DNA of 64,000 nt. Source: Flavobacterium ginsenosidimutans (GTDB taxonomy: Bacteria > Bacteroidota > Bacteroidia > Flavobacteriales > Flavobacteriaceae). Below, piece after piece: positions 1 through 8,692 of the stretch. Every line of letters begins with the position of its first letter. Within the stretch, counting starts at the first letter, position 1. Under the pieces are notes generated by a model. It did not search any database. It saw nothing but the letters and a program-made list of their open reading frames with translations, and was not told the origin of the DNA. The stretch lies in NCBI RefSeq assembly GCF_003254625.1, contig NZ_QJRJ01000079.1:186001-250000 (forward strand), in the 5' to 3' direction. A program made the position numbers and the translations under genes.

Positions 1-649
1 TTTCCAGAACAATTGTTGTAAAAGCCCTGTCGACCAATTCTCCAGTTTTGCTTTTTACTTTTTCGGTCTGCGTTTCGTTGTAAACAATTTTAAAAGCAGT
101 TTTCTCAATTAATTTCTGAGCTTTTTCAGTACTGTAAAGTTCAAATTCAAATGGAGTAAATGGCAATGTTTTCATGAAATCTTCTTCGGCAAATGTCAAA
201 CAGAAATTCCCATTTGGTTTTAAAACCCTATAAATTTCCAGAAGTAATTCTTCAGGTCTCTGCCAAAAATAAATCGTATTTACGGTAAATATTTTATCGA
301 ATAATCCATCTTCAAACGGAATTGTATTTCCATCATAAAGCGAAAAGAAAGCCTGTTTTTGAGAAACAAAATTTCTGTTGATCTGGCGTGCTTCCTGAAA
401 CATCAGTTCCGACATTTCCAGTCCGTAGTATTTTAGTTTTTCCGCTTGTTCAAACAAAAATTCAACATGACCAGCGTTTCCGTGGCCTAGTTCCAGAATT
501 CTATTTTCGTTTGCTATATTTAGATTCTGAATCGAATGCTTGGTCATATTGATGTTCGTTTCGTTCATCATATTCCCCATTTCAATTCCTTTTTCTCCCG
601 ATGGATGTTTTAATTGAGAGGCTATGGCTTGTAGTTCTTCTCGTTTCAT
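1..649 (-). CDS. Class I SAM-dependent methyltransferase (3' end outside window)
   Basis: The reading frame starts at 649 with MKREELQAIASQ and stays open for 216 codons to the left window edge, so its C-terminus is not visible. The SAM-binding motif I reads ILELGHGNAGHVEF, followed by an acidic GLEMS segment and a motif-IV-like stretch around DGLFDKIFTVNTIYFW and YRVLKPNGNFCLTF. This is the UbiE/Methyltransf_11 layout of a small-molecule methyltransferase. The substrate cannot be told from sequence. It is separated from the downstream-coordinate serine hydrolase by 82 bp and is probably a separate unit. Confidence 0.85.
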   Translation of the reverse strand, partial: MKREELQAIASQLKHPSGEKGIEMGNMMNETNINMTKHSIQNLNIANENRILELGHGNAGHVEFLFEQAEKLKYYGLEMSELMFQEARQINRNFVSQKQAFFSLYDGNTIPFEDGLFDKIFTVNTIYFWQRPEELLLEIYRVLKPNGNFCLTFAEEDFMKTLPFTPFEFELYSTEKAQKLIEKTAFKIVYNETQTEKVKSKTGELVDRAFTTIVLE

Positions 650-731
650 AATGGATATGTTTAAATTCCAATTAAAAAAATACCAAATTTCAAAAAGCTA
701 GAATTTTCTTCTCATTTCTGCAAATAAAAAT

Positions 732-1784
732 TTAGTTTCTCACTGATTGCTCAATTGCATTATATGGTTTGCTGCCAAGAATGGATTCTATAGAATTACT
801 GATTTTTTCTAAGTTATTTTGTTTGTTATTAGTCATTAAAATGATTGTCGAGGAAAAATTACTGATTAATAAAGCTTGATAATTAAAGGCTGCCCCATCG
901 TGGACGTGATTTATTACTTTATTGTTTTCAATATTTCCGCCTCCAAGACCAGTTTGGTTATCTTTAGAAAAAGGCTCAAAAAGTTCACGTGTCGATTCTG
1001 GAGTAATAATTTTAAATGTATTGATGGCTTCAGACCATTTGTAAAAATCCTGCAGGTTTAAAGCTGTCCAGCCAGAAATGTTGTATTTAAGAATATCCTC
1101 TTTACCTTTATTATTAAACGATTTTGCAAAAAGCATCTCTTTTTCATCAGGATCTACAACAGCATTTTTTATCCCGATAGGCTTTAATATTTTCTTTATT
1201 ACAAATGAATTAAAATTCATATTGGTAATTTTTTCAATAATACGTCTTTGCAAAAACACGTTATTATTATTATAATCATACTTCGTCCCTGGTTCAAAAT
1301 CCAAAACCAAGGTATTTTGCAGATTTAGCATATTATCTGAATCCTGATTGACTTCGCTCCATTTTATTTGAGGAAGTCCGCTTGTATATTGAAGCAGGTG
1401 GATAATTTTAATTGTATTTGCCCAAGATGGAAGCTCGGGTAGAAATTTAGAAATCGGGTCATCTAGTTTCAATTTTCCCTGCTCTTTCAGCATCATAATT
1501 CCAACAGCATTAAACTCTTTTGCGATAGAACCTATGTGAAAACGGTATTCTTTATTTAGTGGTATGGTGCTGCTCGCGTTAGCCTGTCCAAAAGCTTTTT
1601 CGTAGATTATTTTTCCATCTTTAGCAACTAAAACATTTCCATTAAAAGTTTTTGCTTTTAGCGCTTTTTGAAATAACGTATCGAGGTTTGTTTCAATATT
1701 ACCACTCTGACCGTAAAAATGGCCACAGGTTATAAATGCAATTGCAAAGATTGTAATTTTAGTTTTATTAATAATCGTATTCAT
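732..1784 (-). CDS. Secreted serine hydrolase, beta-lactamase/class C PBP-like family
   Basis: A 350-residue protein with an N-terminal signal peptide (hydrophobic stretch about residues 10-22, cleavage near YGQ-S). It has the three active-site motifs of the serine beta-lactamase/DD-peptidase fold: S86-I-A-K89 (SxxK), Y171-N-N173 (YxN) and H295-D-G297 (HxG in place of KTG). It is likely an exported or periplasmic hydrolase acting on peptidoglycan peptides or small esters/amides. Most relatives are not true beta-lactamases, so antibiotic resistance should not be inferred. It appears monocistronic. Confidence 0.85.
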   Translation of the reverse strand: MNTIINKTKITIFAIAFITCGHFYGQSGNIETNLDTLFQKALKAKTFNGNVLVAKDGKIIYEKAFGQANASSTIPLNKEYRFHIGSIAKEFNAVGIMMLKEQGKLKLDDPISKFLPELPSWANTIKIIHLLQYTSGLPQIKWSEVNQDSDNMLNLQNTLVLDFEPGTKYDYNNNNVFLQRRIIEKITNMNFNSFVIKKILKPIGIKNAVVDPDEKEMLFAKSFNNKGKEDILKYNISGWTALNLQDFYKWSEAINTFKIITPESTRELFEPFSKDNQTGLGGGNIENNKVINHVHDGAAFNYQALLISNFSSTIILMTNNKQNNLEKISNSIESILGSKPYNAIEQSVRN

Positions 1785-1853
1785 TTTGTGAATTTTGATA
1801 AATATAGGAAAATTACAGCTTTAACTATTCTAATATAGCAGATATGTGGATTT

Positions 1854-1953
1854 TTGTCATTTTGAAGGAGAAATCTTCGTAAGAAGCTCCGCAACGAGAA
1901 TCAAATATTTGTCGAATTTCTAGCGAAGATTTCTCCTTGGTCGAAATGACAAA
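1854..1953. repeat. REP-like imperfect inverted repeat
   Basis: A left arm (1854-1879, containing AAGGAGAAATCTTCG) is matched by a right arm (1924-1953, containing CGAAGATTTCTCCTT); outside these, TGTCATTT pairs with AAATGACA. The arms flank about 44 bp. The element lies between the serine hydrolase start and the metF end, touches no coding region and has no poly-T tail. It looks like a repetitive extragenic palindrome. Confidence 0.7.
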
Positions 1954-1965
1954 CTAGAATGCAAC

Positions 1966-1998
1966 AACTTTGTCAAAGTTTTAAACTTTGACAAAGTT
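1966..1998. repeat. Perfect palindrome, member of a palindromic repeat family
   Basis: AACTTTGTCAAAGTT and its complement AACTTTGACAAAGTT flank a TTA-type centre, giving a 15-bp stem just beyond the metF stop. No T-tract follows on either strand, so it is not a clear terminator. It shares the layout 'variable arm - GTTT/AAAC core - complementary arm' with the palindromes at 6216, 7963, 31281, 39015, 39075 and 43169. Confidence 0.65.
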
Positions 1999-2011
1999 CC
2001 TCGCAAAAACC

Positions 2012-2968
2012 TTAAAAAACCTTACTAGCAATCTGGCGAATATTCTCAGATTTACCCATTGAATAATAGTGCAAAAACGGAACTCCTGCGGCTTTTAATT
2101 CTAATGACTGCTGAATCGCCCATTCAATTCCGACTTGTTTGATATCAGCATTGTTTTTGCATTTGTCTACTGCGTCGATTAAATCTTCTGGTAAATCGAT
2201 TCTGAAGATTTGTGGCAAAACTTGCAAATGTCTTTGAACGGCAATTGGTTTAATTCCAGGAATAATTGGGATTGTGATTCCCATTTCTCTTGCTTTTTCT
2301 ACAAAGGCAAAATATTTTGAGTTGTCAAAAAACATTTGTGTTACCACATAATCAGCTCCCGCATCTACCTTTTCTTTTAATCTTTTCAAATCTGATTGTA
2401 AAGAAGGAGATTCTAAGTGTTTTTCTGGATAGCCTGCAACTCCAATACAGAAATCAGCTTTGTTATCAGCATCGATTACTTCGTGCAGATATTGTCCACA
2501 GTTTAAGTCTTTAATTTGACGAACCAAATCAATTGCGTAATGGTTACCGCCAGCTTTTGGCACAAAAGATTGTTCGTCTTTCATTGCATCGCCACGAAGC
2601 GCCATTACATTGTTGATTCCTAAATAATGACAATCAACCAGCATGTATTCGGTTTCTTCTTTGGTAAAACCACCGCAAAGCAAATGCGGCACCGTATCAA
2701 CATTATATTTGTGTTTTATAGAAGCGCAAATTCCAAGCGTTCCTGGACGCATACGAGTCAATTTTTTATCCAAAAGTCCGTTACCGCGGTCAATGTAAAT
2801 GTACTCCTCACGAGAAGTCGTCACATCAATAAACGGCGGATTAAACTCCATTAACGGATCGATATTATCGTACAACTCCTGAATACTTTTCCCCTTTTGA
2901 GGCGGAATAATTTCAAATGAGAATAATGTTTTTCCTTTGGCGTTTTCTATATGTTCTGTTACTTTCAT
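2012..2968 (-). CDS. metF: Methylenetetrahydrofolate reductase
   Basis: A 318-residue single-domain MetF that reduces 5,10-methylene-THF to 5-methyl-THF, the methyl donor for methionine synthase. Family hallmarks are visible: FSFEIIPP with the conserved glutamate E19, the FAD-binding LRGD motif at 124-127, and a (beta-alpha)8 barrel of normal length with no C-terminal regulatory domain. It lies downstream of both methionine synthase halves on the same strand, separated from them by the small IVP gene. It probably belongs to the transcript headed by the SAM-I riboswitch at 8216-8328. Confidence 0.97.
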   Translation of the reverse strand: MKVTEHIENAKGKTLFSFEIIPPQKGKSIQELYDNIDPLMEFNPPFIDVTTSREEYIYIDRGNGLLDKKLTRMRPGTLGICASIKHKYNVDTVPHLLCGGFTKEETEYMLVDCHYLGINNVMALRGDAMKDEQSFVPKAGGNHYAIDLVRQIKDLNCGQYLHEVIDADNKADFCIGVAGYPEKHLESPSLQSDLKRLKEKVDAGADYVVTQMFFDNSKYFAFVEKAREMGITIPIIPGIKPIAVQRHLQVLPQIFRIDLPEDLIDAVDKCKNNADIKQVGIEWAIQQSLELKAAGVPFLHYYSMGKSENIRQIASKVF

Positions 2969-2969
2969 T

Positions 2970-3030
2970 ATTTTTTAGTTGATAGTTTTTGGTTGATGGT
3001 TGATGGCTCTTATTGAACTCAACAATTACA
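2970..3030. repeat. Degenerate 'GTTGATGG' spacer
   Basis: The gap between metF and the IVP gene contains repeated TTGATAG/TTGGTTGATGG words (TTTTTAGTTGATAG, TTTTTGGTTGATGG, TTGATGG). The same word recurs on the other side of the IVP gene (3401-3476) and at 13420-13494. Confidence 0.55.
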
Positions 3031-3037
3031 ACTTCAA

Positions 3038-3394
3038 CTACATTAATTTTTTATAGTAGTTAATAAAACCGTTTAATAACTTTTTACAAGTTTGAATTTG
3101 TGCCAATACAATATTAAATGTACTCTCATCAATATATTTTTGATCCAATGCTAAATAATATTGTGTTTCTAATTCATATAATGATCCTCGTGAAATATGA
3201 AGAAAGTGTATTGTGTCTTTTGATGTTTGACGCCCACAACCTTCCGCTATATTTGAAGGAATTGAGATTGCCGCTCTTCTCATCTGATTTGTCAATCCAA
3301 ATAATTCTTCCTTCGGAAACAGTTTAGAAGAGTTATACAATAAATTCACCAACTTCCGCGCTTCAATCCAAACTTCCAATTTACTGTATTCCAT
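3038..3394 (-). CDS. Four-helix-bundle protein (23S rRNA intervening-sequence protein family)
   Basis: A 118-residue helical protein with family signatures: N-terminal LEVWIEARKLVNLLY, central RRAAISIPSNIAEGCGR, and FLHISRGSLYELETQYYLA. Members were first seen inside 23S rRNA intervening sequences but are common as free genes in Bacteroidota. The biochemical role is unknown; the known structures are pentameric four-helix bundles. Its insertion between metF and metH, flanked by repeat words, is typical of a sporadically distributed gene rather than a pathway member. Confidence 0.85.
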   Translation of the reverse strand: MEYSKLEVWIEARKLVNLLYNSSKLFPKEELFGLTNQMRRAAISIPSNIAEGCGRQTSKDTIHFLHISRGSLYELETQYYLALDQKYIDESTFNIVLAQIQTCKKLLNGFINYYKKLM

Positions 3395-3400
3395 TTTAGT

Positions 3401-3476
3401 TGTTCGTTAATAGTTGTTGGTTGATGGCCCTTTGAGTTCAAATCTATCAACCAAAAACCAACAACCATCAACCAAA
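3401..3476. repeat. Inverted-repeat spacer of 'GTTGTTGGTTGATGG' words
   Basis: TAGTTGTTGGTTGATGG is followed about 25 bp later by AACCAACAACCATCAACCAA, so the whole spacer between the IVP gene and the metH C-terminal gene can fold into an imperfect hairpin. It ends one base before the stop codon of the upstream gene. Confidence 0.6.
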
Positions 3477-6152
3477 TTAATCTGCTATATTAGGGTTTAA
3501 CCATTTCATGGCGTAATCTGTTGGGACATTACGTCGTTTAGCGTAATCTACAACCTGATCTTCTTTTATTTTTCCGAGTCCGAAATATCGGCTTTTTGGG
3601 TTTCCGAAATAATAACCAGAAACCGATGAAGCTGGCCACATCGCCATACTTTCTGTCAATTTCACCCCTATTTGTTTTTCAACATCTAAAAGCTTCCAGA
3701 TTGTTGGTTTCTCCAAGTGATCCGGACAAGCTGGATAACCTGGAGCCGGACGAATTCCTTTATAATTTTCTTTAATCAATTCTTCGTTGGTTAAAGATTC
3801 TTCTGAATCATAACCCCAGAAATCTTTACGCACTCTCTCGTGAAGATATTCGGCGAAAGCCTCAGCAAAACGATCCGCAAGCGCTTTTACCATAATCGAA
3901 TTGTAATCGTCTAGATTCTTTTCATATTCTGCAGCCCATTCATCTACACCAAACCCTGTGGTTACACAAAAAGCCCCCATATAATCTTCTATTCCGCTTT
4001 CTTTTGGCAGAATAAAATCAGCTAAAGCGATGTTTGGAGCACCTTTTGTTTTTTGTGACTGCTGACGAAGCGTTAAGAATTTCTCTAAAACTTTTCCGTT
4101 TTCATCACGTAATTCGATATCGTCATCATCAACCTGATTCGCAGGGAAAATTCCGTAAATACCTTTTGCTTTTAATTTTTTCTCTTCTAGAATAACTTTC
4201 AGCATTGCCTGAGCGTCTGCAAAAACCGAAGTTGCTTCTTTACCCACAACCTCATCCGTTAAAATTGCTGGATATTTACCGTACAATTCCCAAGTTTGAA
4301 AAAATGGCGTCCAGTCGATATACGGAACCAAAACATCCAATTCTATTTCGATGGTTTGTGCTCCAATTACTTTTGGCTTAGTTGGCGTGTATTCAGACCA
4401 AACCAATGGTAATTTATTTTTGCGTGCATCTTCAATAGTTAAGAAATTCTTATCTCTTGAACGATTTAAAAATGTTTCTCTAAAAGAATCATATTCTGCA
4501 CGAATATCTGCCGCATATATTTTTCTATTATGATCTAACAGGTTTCCTGCAACAGTAACGGCTCTCGAAGCATCGTTTACGTGAATTACAGTTTCTCTGT
4601 ATTGAGGCGCAATTTTCACAGCCGTATGCGCTCGCGAAGTAGTTGCCCCACCAATCATAATTGGTATTTTAATTCCTTGTTTGTCTAATTCTTTGGCCAA
4701 ATACACCATTTCGTCAAGCGAAGGCGTAATCAATCCGCTTAAACCGATAATGTCTACATTATGTTCAATCGCAGCCGAAATAATTTTTTCCGGAGGCACC
4801 ATAACACCAAGATCTACAATCTCGTAATTGTTACAAGCCAAAACCACCGAAACGATGTTTTTACCAATATCGTGAACGTCGCCTTTTACAGTTGCCATCA
4901 AGATTTTTCCGTTTCCTTGTTTGTCTCCCGCTTGTTTGCTCGCTTCGATAAATGGCAATAAATAAGCCACGGCTTTTTTCATTACACGAGCCGATTTTAC
5001 AACCTGAGGCAAGAACATTTTTCCGCTTCCAAATAAATCTCCAACCACATTCATTCCTGTCATCAAATTGATTTCGATAACTTCGATTGGTTTTGTCGCT
5101 GCCAAACGTGCTTCTTCTACATCTTCTTCAATAAAAGCATCAATTCCTTTTACCAATGAATGCGTAATACGTTCTTGAACCGTTCCAAAACGCCATTCCT
5201 GAACTACTTTTTCATCACTCTTTGCTTCACCTTTTACATTTTCTGCAAAATCTAAAAGTCGTTCTGTCGCATCGTCGCGTCTATCTAAAATTACGTCTTC
5301 AACGTGTTCTAATAAATCTTTCGGAATATCATCATAAATCGTCAACATTTCCGGATTTACGATTCCCATCGTCATTCCGTTTTTAATCGCGTGGTATAAA
5401 AACACCGAGTGCATCGCTTCACGAACCGTATCGTTTCCTCTAAAAGAGAACGAAACATTACTCACTCCACCGCTGATATGCGCATGCGGAAGGTTTTCGC
5501 GAACCCATTTTGTTCCTCTAAAGAAGTCCAAAGCGTTCAATCTATGCTCTTCCATTCCCGTTGCAACTGGGAAAATATTCAAATCGAAAATGATATCCTG
5601 CGGAGGGAAACCAACTTTGTTCACCAATATATCATACGAACGCTGACAGATTTCAACGCGACGATCGTAATTATCAGCCTGACCTACTTCGTCAAAAGCC
5701 ATGATAATTGCCGCCGCACCGTAACGTTTGATTAATCTAGCGTGATGAATAAAAGCTTCTTCTCCTTCTTTTAACGAAATCGAGTTTACAACGCTTTTTC
5801 CTTGTACTACTTTAAGACCGGCTTCGATGATTTCCCATTTCGAACTGTCGATCATAATCGGCACTCTCGAAATATCTGGTTCTGCAGCAATTAAATTCAA
5901 AAATTTAGTCATCGCAGTAACACCGTCAAGCATTCCTTCATCCATATTAATATCGATGATCTGTGCTCCGCCTTCTACTTGTTGTCTTGCAATATCAAGC
6001 GCCTCGTCATATTTCTCTTCCTTGATTAATCTTAGGAATTTTCTTGAACCTGTTACATTCGTACGCTCACCAACATTCACGAAAACACTTTCGGGCGTAA
6101 TAATCAACGGTTCTAATCCTGATAATACAAGGTCTCTTCTTTTTTCTGTCAT
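3477..6152 (-). CDS. metH: Methionine synthase, C-terminal part (folate, cobalamin and activation domains)
   Basis: An 891-residue protein carrying three of the four MetH modules. The pterin-binding domain is near residues 15-280 ([17 protein letters not shown], then [13 protein letters not shown]). The cobalamin-binding cap and Rossmann domains lie near 290-560, with the B12-ligand motif DVHDIGKN and H427 as the lower cobalt ligand. The C-terminal SAM-binding reactivation domain has [12 protein letters not shown] near residue 800. The homocysteine-binding zinc module is missing and is encoded separately at 6885-7889. The two proteins together should transfer methyl from 5-methyl-THF to homocysteine through B12. 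Confidence 0.95.
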   Translation of the reverse strand: MTEKRRDLVLSGLEPLIITPESVFVNVGERTNVTGSRKFLRLIKEEKYDEALDIARQQVEGGAQIIDINMDEGMLDGVTAMTKFLNLIAAEPDISRVPIMIDSSKWEIIEAGLKVVQGKSVVNSISLKEGEEAFIHHARLIKRYGAAAIIMAFDEVGQADNYDRRVEICQRSYDILVNKVGFPPQDIIFDLNIFPVATGMEEHRLNALDFFRGTKWVRENLPHAHISGGVSNVSFSFRGNDTVREAMHSVFLYHAIKNGMTMGIVNPEMLTIYDDIPKDLLEHVEDVILDRRDDATERLLDFAENVKGEAKSDEKVVQEWRFGTVQERITHSLVKGIDAFIEEDVEEARLAATKPIEVIEINLMTGMNVVGDLFGSGKMFLPQVVKSARVMKKAVAYLLPFIEASKQAGDKQGNGKILMATVKGDVHDIGKNIVSVVLACNNYEIVDLGVMVPPEKIISAAIEHNVDIIGLSGLITPSLDEMVYLAKELDKQGIKIPIMIGGATTSRAHTAVKIAPQYRETVIHVNDASRAVTVAGNLLDHNRKIYAADIRAEYDSFRETFLNRSRDKNFLTIEDARKNKLPLVWSEYTPTKPKVIGAQTIEIELDVLVPYIDWTPFFQTWELYGKYPAILTDEVVGKEATSVFADAQAMLKVILEEKKLKAKGIYGIFPANQVDDDDIELRDENGKVLEKFLTLRQQSQKTKGAPNIALADFILPKESGIEDYMGAFCVTTGFGVDEWAAEYEKNLDDYNSIMVKALADRFAEAFAEYLHERVRKDFWGYDSEESLTNEELIKENYKGIRPAPGYPACPDHLEKPTIWKLLDVEKQIGVKLTESMAMWPASSVSGYYFGNPKSRYFGLGKIKEDQVVDYAKRRNVPTDYAMKWLNPNIAD

Positions 6153-6398
6153 TTTCTTTAAGTTACTAAGTCCCTAAGATTCTAAGGTTCTAAGTTTTTT
6201 TATTCTATTTTCTTTCCTGCGAGGTTTTTAAAACCTTGTAGGTATATTCGTTTTCAATATTTTAATTTGGGCGTGTCCTTCGGCCGGGCTATCCGTTACA
6301 AGTCCTCGACCAATTCCGTTTCACTTCATTGGTCTGTGGGCTTTCCACTTCTATCCCTCACGCAAACTCGGTTTCACAAGACGTTTTGTGTTTCCTGT
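6153..6398. repeat. Repeat-rich intergenic region between the methionine synthase C-part and a small ORF
   Basis: Three kinds of element are stacked here. At 6165-6197 is a degenerate period-8 run of CTAAG words (CTAAGTCC, CTAAGATT, CTAAGGTT, CTAAG). At 6216-6242 is a palindrome with GAGGTTTTTAAAACCTT at its centre. From about 6266 to 6390 is a GC-richer stretch with CTTCGGCCGGGC, an ACCAAT...ATTGGT stem and TCTATCCCTCACGC, resembling on the opposite strand the element at 8025-8150. No ORF is convincing. Confidence 0.55.
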
Positions 6399-6818
6399 TC
6401 ATTTCCATTTTGATTTTTCTAAATATTTACCCGTCACACCATTATCATATTCATAATATTTAGTTTTAGTAAAACCCGCTTTAACGAGTGATAAAGAATC
6501 AGGTTTTACTTCCTCTTCTAAGAAAATTTCATTCTCTTCAGGTTTATTCAAATCGTATTTTACTTTATAAAACTTATTTATCTCTTTATATAAATTACTA
6601 TGACGTGATCTATTTCCAATTTTTCCTAAAATTTTTCGATCTGTATAAAAATAATATCTTAAAACTTTGTCTTCTCTTGAACCTTCATTTATAGTTACTA
6701 ATGCAATTGTTTCACCTTTGAAAGATTTTCTATAATCATCTTGCTGAACATTCTTATATACTTCATATATTAGTAAGCCAGCTATCATAAATAAAAAAAT
6801 AGTCTTCCAATTATTCAT
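6399..6818 (-). CDS. Hypothetical membrane-anchored protein
   Basis: A 139-residue protein not recognised as any family. It has an N-terminal transmembrane or uncleaved signal segment (about residues 4-22, IFLFMIAGLLIYEVY), then a charged soluble part with many Lys, Glu and Tyr residues ending in TGKYLEKSKWK. It sits between the two halves of methionine synthase, 66 bp downstream of the N-terminal half. No conserved pair of catalytic residues is visible, and its placement may be accidental rather than functional. Confidence 0.6.
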   Translation of the reverse strand: MNNWKTIFLFMIAGLLIYEVYKNVQQDDYRKSFKGETIALVTINEGSREDKVLRYYFYTDRKILGKIGNRSRHSNLYKEINKFYKVKYDLNKPEENEIFLEEEVKPDSLSLVKAGFTKTKYYEYDNGVTGKYLEKSKWK

Positions 6819-6884
6819 TTCGCTTTACAATTATTTTTTGCTTTCCAAGAACAAAATTTTCTTCATTTTTAAACTTCGTGAAAA

Positions 6885-7889
6885 TTATTCAATAACAGGC
6901 GCCACTCTAGGCTTATAATCCTTCGCAACTTCAGCCATTAATCTAATATGATCTGGAGTTGTACCACAACAACCGCCAATAATATTAATCAAATTATCGT
7001 CTAAATATTCTTTAATAAAAACCTGAGTTTGTTCTGGCGTTTCATCGTATTGTCCGAAAGCATTTGGCAATCCTGCGTTTGGATGTGCTGAAACATTGAA
7101 ACTTGTATTGTGTGCTAATGTTTTCAAATACGGTTTCAACAAATCGGCTCCAAGAGCGCAATTGAATCCTACACTTAATAACGGAATATGCGAAACTGAA
7201 ATCAAAAATGCTTCAACTGTTTGTCCTGAAAGCGTTCTTCCTGAAGCATCTGTAATTGTTCCCGAAACCATGATTGGAATATCAAGATTGCGTTCTTCTT
7301 TTACTTCTTCGATTGCAAAAAGTGCAGCTTTTGCATTTAATGTATCAAAGATTGTTTCTACCAAAAGTAAGTCGCAACCACCATCCATTAAGGCTTCTGC
7401 TTGTTGTTTGTATGCGATTCGTAAATCGTCGAACGTTACAGCTCTGTAACCCGGATCGTTTACATCTGGTGACATACTTGCTGTACGGTTTGTCGGTCCA
7501 ATTGAACCCGCTACAAAACGTGGTTTTTCTGGATTTTTAGCGGTAAACTCATCGGCTACTTGTCTTGCAATTTTTGCCGATTCGTAGTTTAACTCGTAAA
7601 CCAAATCTTCCATGTGATAATCGGCCATACCGATTGTCGTTCCTGAGAAGGTATTTGTTTCTACAATGTCAGCACCAGCTTCGTAATAAGCGGCATGAAC
7701 ATCGCGGATCGCTTGTGGTTGTGTTAGGGATAGTAAATCGTTGTTTCCTTTTAACGGGTGCGGAAAATCTTTGAAACGCTCTCCTCTGAAATCTTCTTCT
7801 GAGAAATTATAGCGTTGCAACATTGTTCCCATTGCTCCGTCAAGGATTAGGATATTTTTTTTTATTGCTTCCTGAATTGTAATTGCCAT
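6885..7889 (-). CDS. metH: Methionine synthase, N-terminal part (homocysteine S-methyltransferase domain)
   Basis: A 334-residue free-standing Hcy/BHMT-type domain that activates homocysteine through zinc. The zinc ligands are visible: C244 in GFNCALG and C307-C308 in [10 protein letters not shown]. The start [15 protein letters not shown] is the canonical opening of MetH. It ends cleanly with its own stop, and the remaining modules are in the separate gene at 3477-6152, so MetH is split. It is the first gene downstream of the SAM-I riboswitch and is therefore likely repressed when SAM is abundant. Confidence 0.95.
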   Translation of the reverse strand: MAITIQEAIKKNILILDGAMGTMLQRYNFSEEDFRGERFKDFPHPLKGNNDLLSLTQPQAIRDVHAAYYEAGADIVETNTFSGTTIGMADYHMEDLVYELNYESAKIARQVADEFTAKNPEKPRFVAGSIGPTNRTASMSPDVNDPGYRAVTFDDLRIAYKQQAEALMDGGCDLLLVETIFDTLNAKAALFAIEEVKEERNLDIPIMVSGTITDASGRTLSGQTVEAFLISVSHIPLLSVGFNCALGADLLKPYLKTLAHNTSFNVSAHPNAGLPNAFGQYDETPEQTQVFIKEYLDDNLINIIGGCCGTTPDHIRLMAEVAKDYKPRVAPVIE

Positions 7890-7904
7890 ATTTTTTTGTT
7901 TTAG

Positions 7905-7995
7905 CTGCTAAGACACTAAGGTTCTAAGATGCTAAGTTTTTTTTATTATGATTGTGAAGTTTAAACCTAACAGGTTTTTAAAACCTGTTAGGTTT
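7905..7995. repeat. CTAAG period-8 spacer plus palindrome
   Basis: Between the methionine synthase start and the riboswitch, 7905-7938 is a run of CTAAG words about 8 bp apart (GCTAAGACACTAAGGTTCTA, then AGATGCTAAG). At 7963-7995 a palindrome AAACCTAACAGG...CCTGTTAGGTTT has a 12-bp stem. There is no T-tract in the transcribed direction that would make it a terminator. Confidence 0.6.
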
Positions 7996-8024
7996 GCTTC
8001 GGATATTTTTTTTCACATTAATTC

Positions 8025-8150
8025 CAAAAGTGCACTATTGCTGGCTCATTAGCCCCGATTGAGCCGGTATCCTCGCAATGAAATGGAGAGATATAGGCGA
8101 AAGCGGGAACTATTGACTGCAAAAATGCGCCAATGATTCGCTCCTTTACT
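8025..8150 (-). other. GC-richer structured element in the leader between SAM riboswitch and methionine synthase
   Basis: This block is distinctly richer in GC than its surroundings. Read on the minus strand it contains TTCCCGCTTTCGCCTATATC, then GAGGATACC and a GGCTCA...TGAGCC stem. It shares words such as GCTTTCnnCTnnTATC with the element near 6266-6390 but on the other strand, so it may be a dispersed repeat or a remnant. It has no ORF that I can support. It lies inside the presumed 5' leader of the methionine synthase transcript. Confidence 0.4.
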
Positions 8151-8215
8151 TAGTTATTTCAGTAAATATTGTATGTTGTCTGGAAAAGTTTTGAGAAATA
8201 CGAGTATGTATTTGT

Positions 8216-8328
8216 GTTATCTATCTTTAATACTGGAAAATGTCGTATAAAGTAGAATTTAGCACCTTCTTTATGATAAAGGGTTGCTAAGGTTTCATCG
8301 GGTCTATCCCTCCGCCTTTCGTGATAAC
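8216..8328 (-). promoter_or_regulatory. SAM-I (S-box) riboswitch upstream of methionine synthase/metF
   Basis: On the minus strand the conserved core reads GGAGGGATAGACCCGATGAA, then ACCTTAGCAACC, a short P3 hairpin, and AAGGTGCTAAATTCTAC. These are the signature segments of the SAM-I aptamer (GAGGGA, GATGAAACC, GCAACC, GGTGC). GTTATC at the 5' end pairs with GATAAC at the 3' end to close P1, which sets the boundaries given. It lies about 330 nt upstream of the methionine synthase start. High SAM should lower expression. I see no clear intrinsic terminator directly after P1, so translational or longer-range control is possible. Confidence 0.92.
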
Positions 8329-8351
8329 TGACAATAATTTTAAGAACAGTG

Positions 8352-8383
8352 CAAAGGTATGAAATAGGGTTTCTATTTGCAAA
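8352..8383 (-). promoter_or_regulatory. Bacteroidetes-type promoter for the SAM riboswitch transcript
   Basis: On the minus strand a -33 TTTG (8383-8380) is followed after 20 nt by TACCTTTG (8359-8352), matching the TTTG/TAnnTTTG consensus. Transcription would start near 8345, just before the riboswitch P1. Confidence 0.65.
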
Positions 8384-8395
8384 TGTTTTTTTAAA

Positions 8396-8575
8396 GATGC
8401 TAAGACTCTAAGATACTAAGGTTCTAAGTTTTAAAATTGACTTCTGTTTTTCTAATATAGCTCGTGGTTTCAACCACGGGAAACGTATTATGATAATTCG
8501 TTTTGTTTTGTTATCGTCTTACTTATCCGTTGTGTCTATGCATTGTGTTCCAGTGGTTGAAACTACTGGCTATAT
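8396..8575. repeat. CTAAG spacer and inverted-repeat pair around GTGGTTTCAACCAC
   Basis: Positions 8400-8430 hold CTAAG words with 8-bp spacing. Positions 8455-8575 are bounded by inverted arms, ATATAGCTCGTGGTTTCAAC on the left and the complement of ATATAGCCAGTAGTTTCAAC on the right. Each arm is itself palindromic (CGTGGTTTCAACCACG and CCAGTGGTTGAAACTACTGG). This is the layout of a paired REP element. No ORF is supported. Confidence 0.6.
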
Positions 8576-8609
8576 TTTAAATAAAATGAGATTGTTATTA
8601 TTTGTTTAA

Positions 8610-8648
8610 AAAAAGAAAAAGCTCAAACTTTTAAAAAGTTTGAGCTTC
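8610..8648 (-). terminator. Intrinsic terminator of the sulfate assimilation operon
   Basis: A 10-bp stem (GCTCAAACTT / AAGTTTGAGC, 8621-8646) is followed on the minus strand by TTTTTCTTTTTTT. It lies 45 bp beyond the stop of the last operon gene. Confidence 0.85.
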
Positions 8649-8692
8649 ATATATAAAATCTTAGTGTCTTAGAAACTAAGGATCTTAGCAAC

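Noticed and set aside
732..1784. Serine hydrolase as an antibiotic-resistance beta-lactamase
   Set aside because: The motifs are shared by many esterases and DD-peptidases; the sequence gives no sign of lactamase specificity.
1966..1998. Palindrome as the metF terminator
   Set aside because: No T-tract follows the stem on the minus strand.
6165..6197. CTAAG tandem run as a CRISPR array
   Set aside because: Period is only 8 bp with degenerate units; no 24-40 bp direct repeats and no cas genes.
3477..7889. Split methionine synthase as a frameshift or sequencing error
   Set aside because: The parts are separated by 732 bp with an independent start codon, stop codon and another ORF.
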